A stretch of 8,757 nucleotides of DNA from Desulfobacter sp. (GTDB lineage Bacteria > Desulfobacterota > Desulfobacteria > Desulfobacterales > Desulfobacteraceae). Location: positions 1 to 8,757 of the forward strand of contig JAQYWJ010000084.1 in assembly GCA_030145005.1 (NCBI GenBank). Reading direction: 5' to 3'. Made by a program: the position numbers and the translations under genes. Under the pieces are notes generated by a model. The model worked only from the letters and a program-made list of their open reading frames with translations. It was not told the origin of the DNA and did no database searches. Below, piece after piece: positions 7,651 through 8,757 of the stretch (the stretch's first letter is position 1; each line of letters opens with the position of its first letter).

Positions 7651-8757
7651 TCACACCTGTATATTGTCTTTATAAACAGATGCGATCAAATCATGAATCC
7701 TGGGCCTGAATTTCCTTATATCAATATTTTCCCGGCTCGGATGTACCCGATTGGTTAAAAGTACCGTGATCAGACCGTTGTCAGGATCTATCCAAAAGGA
7801 TGTGCCGGTAAAGCCTAAGTGTCCGACAGATCGTTTAGAAAAAAAACGACCTGATGACGCGTTTCCTTCACTTGGAGAATCAAAACCTGCCGGACGCACC
7901 ATCCCATTTTTTTTATCAGCAAAACATCGAATGACCGAAGAATTTATTACTTTGGTTTCTTTATTTTCAAGGGCCTGCAGGATCTGACAGCATAGGCGAT
8001 GAACCCCGGCAGCAGTGCCAAACAGACCGGCATGTCCTTCAATGCCGCCTGCAGCCCAGGCATTTTCATCTTCCACCTCCCCCAGCATCATTTTTCTTCG
8101 CCAGGGACAACGAGAGGTCGCGGCAAAAACAAGGGAAGGTTTATCCTTCTCGGGCCTTGTCAAATCAGAGCAAAGCGGATTGAAAAACAAATCATAAATT
8201 TTTAAAGGCGCAAAGATCCGGTCATTAACAAATGTGTCCAGCCGGACGCCGGACAGATGCTCCACCACCCAGGCCAAGAGAATAAACCCCAGATCACTGT
8301 AAATTTCCTTGGAACCGGGCTCATATTCCAGGGGTTCTTCCAGTACCAGCTGCCGCAGGCACTTTCCGGCTGCTATGCCGGGGACAGGGGCAGGAAGCGA
8401 TTTAAAATACGGACGGTGGGCAGGCAGACCAGACCTGTGGCGCAGCAACATGTCAATGGTGATCTCGGCTTTGCCCGTTCCACAGGCAGCCGGCAGGGCG
8501 TCCCTTAAACAAGTTTTCTGGGATAACTGCCCTGAGGCAATCAGATCTGCCACAGCCAGGGCTGTGGCCAGGGGCTTGGTCAGGGAAGCCAGATCAAAAA
8601 CCGTATTCAATGTCACAGGTTCCCCAAACCTTATGCCTGTTACACCAAAGGCCTTGTGGTAAAAAACACGGTTTCTGTGCGCCCACAGCAGCACAGCACC
8701 CGGAAACACACCGTCAATCACAGCATTGGCCATGGCGCCATCAATCTTTTGAAACGC
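7651..8757 (-). CDS. Serine hydrolase of the class C beta-lactamase fold (5' end outside window)
   Basis: Serine beta-lactamase/transpeptidase-fold hydrolase. The frame is open to the right edge and reads AFQKIDGA before the first in-window ATG at 8733. This continues the conserved N-terminal helix ending AVIDGVFPGAVLL, so the true start probably lies beyond the window. Numbered from that Met, the motifs are SLTK with nucleophile Ser50 and Lys53, LLRHRSGLP (96-104), YSD at 145-147, DENAWAAGGIEGHAGLFGTA (222-241), and HLGFTGTSFW from His305, equivalent to the third active-site motif. The tail TNRVHPSRENIDIRKFRPRIHD is typical of a subgroup including the B. subtilis AmiE/YbbE-type muropeptide amidase. 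The fold is certain. The substrate is not: muropeptide amidase, esterase, D-aminopeptidase or carboxypeptidase are all possible. The adjoining wall-elongation genes make a peptidoglycan substrate attractive but unproven. Confidence 0.85.
   Translation of the reverse strand, partial: AFQKIDGAMANAVIDGVFPGAVLLWAHRNRVFYHKAFGVTGIRFGEPVTLNTVFDLASLTKPLATALAVADLIASGQLSQKTCLRDALPAACGTGKAEITIDMLLRHRSGLPAHRPYFKSLPAPVPGIAAGKCLRQLVLEEPLEYEPGSKEIYSDLGFILLAWVVEHLSGVRLDTFVNDRIFAPLKIYDLFFNPLCSDLTRPEKDKPSLVFAATSRCPWRRKMMLGEVEDENAWAAGGIEGHAGLFGTAAGVHRLCCQILQALENKETKVINSSVIRCFADKKNGMVRPAGFDSPSEGNASSGRFFSKRSVGHLGFTGTSFWIDPDNGLITVLLTNRVHPSRENIDIRKFRPRIHDLIASVYKDNIQV

Overview
All genes in this window lie on the minus strand, so transcription runs from the right edge (8757) to the left edge (1). 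It is a core chromosomal region holding two blocks: the rod-shape/cell-wall elongation cluster mreB-mreC-mreD-mrdA(PBP2)-rodA (7535 down to 2138), and the start of an F1Fo ATP synthase operon, atpF'(b')-atpF(b)-atpH(delta)-atpA(alpha, partial) (1879 down to 1). A serine hydrolase of the class C beta-lactamase fold enters from the right edge. I saw no rRNA, tRNA, CRISPR array, insertion sequence, phage gene or frameshifted gene.

The organism is probably a Gram-negative bacterium of the Desulfobacterota (former Deltaproteobacteria), perhaps a Desulfobacteraceae-like sulfate reducer. This is an inference from four things: the ATP synthase operon opens with separate b' and b genes and has no a or c subunit genes ahead of them; the b subunit carries a signal-peptide-like N-terminal extension; a complete mreBCD-mrdA-rodA cluster is present; and base composition is moderate. 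No 16S or other marker is present to prove it.

Layout from right to left: (1) 8757-7651, serine hydrolase with SLTK, YSD and HLG motifs, open at the window edge; (2) 7650-7536, AT-rich gap likely holding the mreB promoter; (3) mreB, mreC, mreD, mrdA and rodA, tightly packed with gaps of 5, 18, 1 and 4 bases, surely one operon; (4) 2137-1880, a 258-base gap with a weak terminator-like hairpin and candidate promoters for the atp operon; (5) atpF', atpF, atpH and atpA, each joined to the next by a TAATG stop/start overlap.

How the genes work together: MreB filaments on the inner membrane, with MreC, MreD and RodA, position and activate the RodA glycosyltransferase and PBP2 transpeptidase that elongate the side wall. 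The serine hydrolase resembles enzymes acting on cell-wall fragments, so it may be linked in function, but that is not proven. The atp genes supply the peripheral stalk (b, b', delta) and the alpha subunit of ATP synthase. The region looks mostly ordinary. The points most worth a second look are a putative Cys-Cys-His-Cys metal site in PBP2, the signal-peptide-like b subunit beside a separate b', the triple TAATG coupling, and possible alternative RNA structures between rodA and atp.
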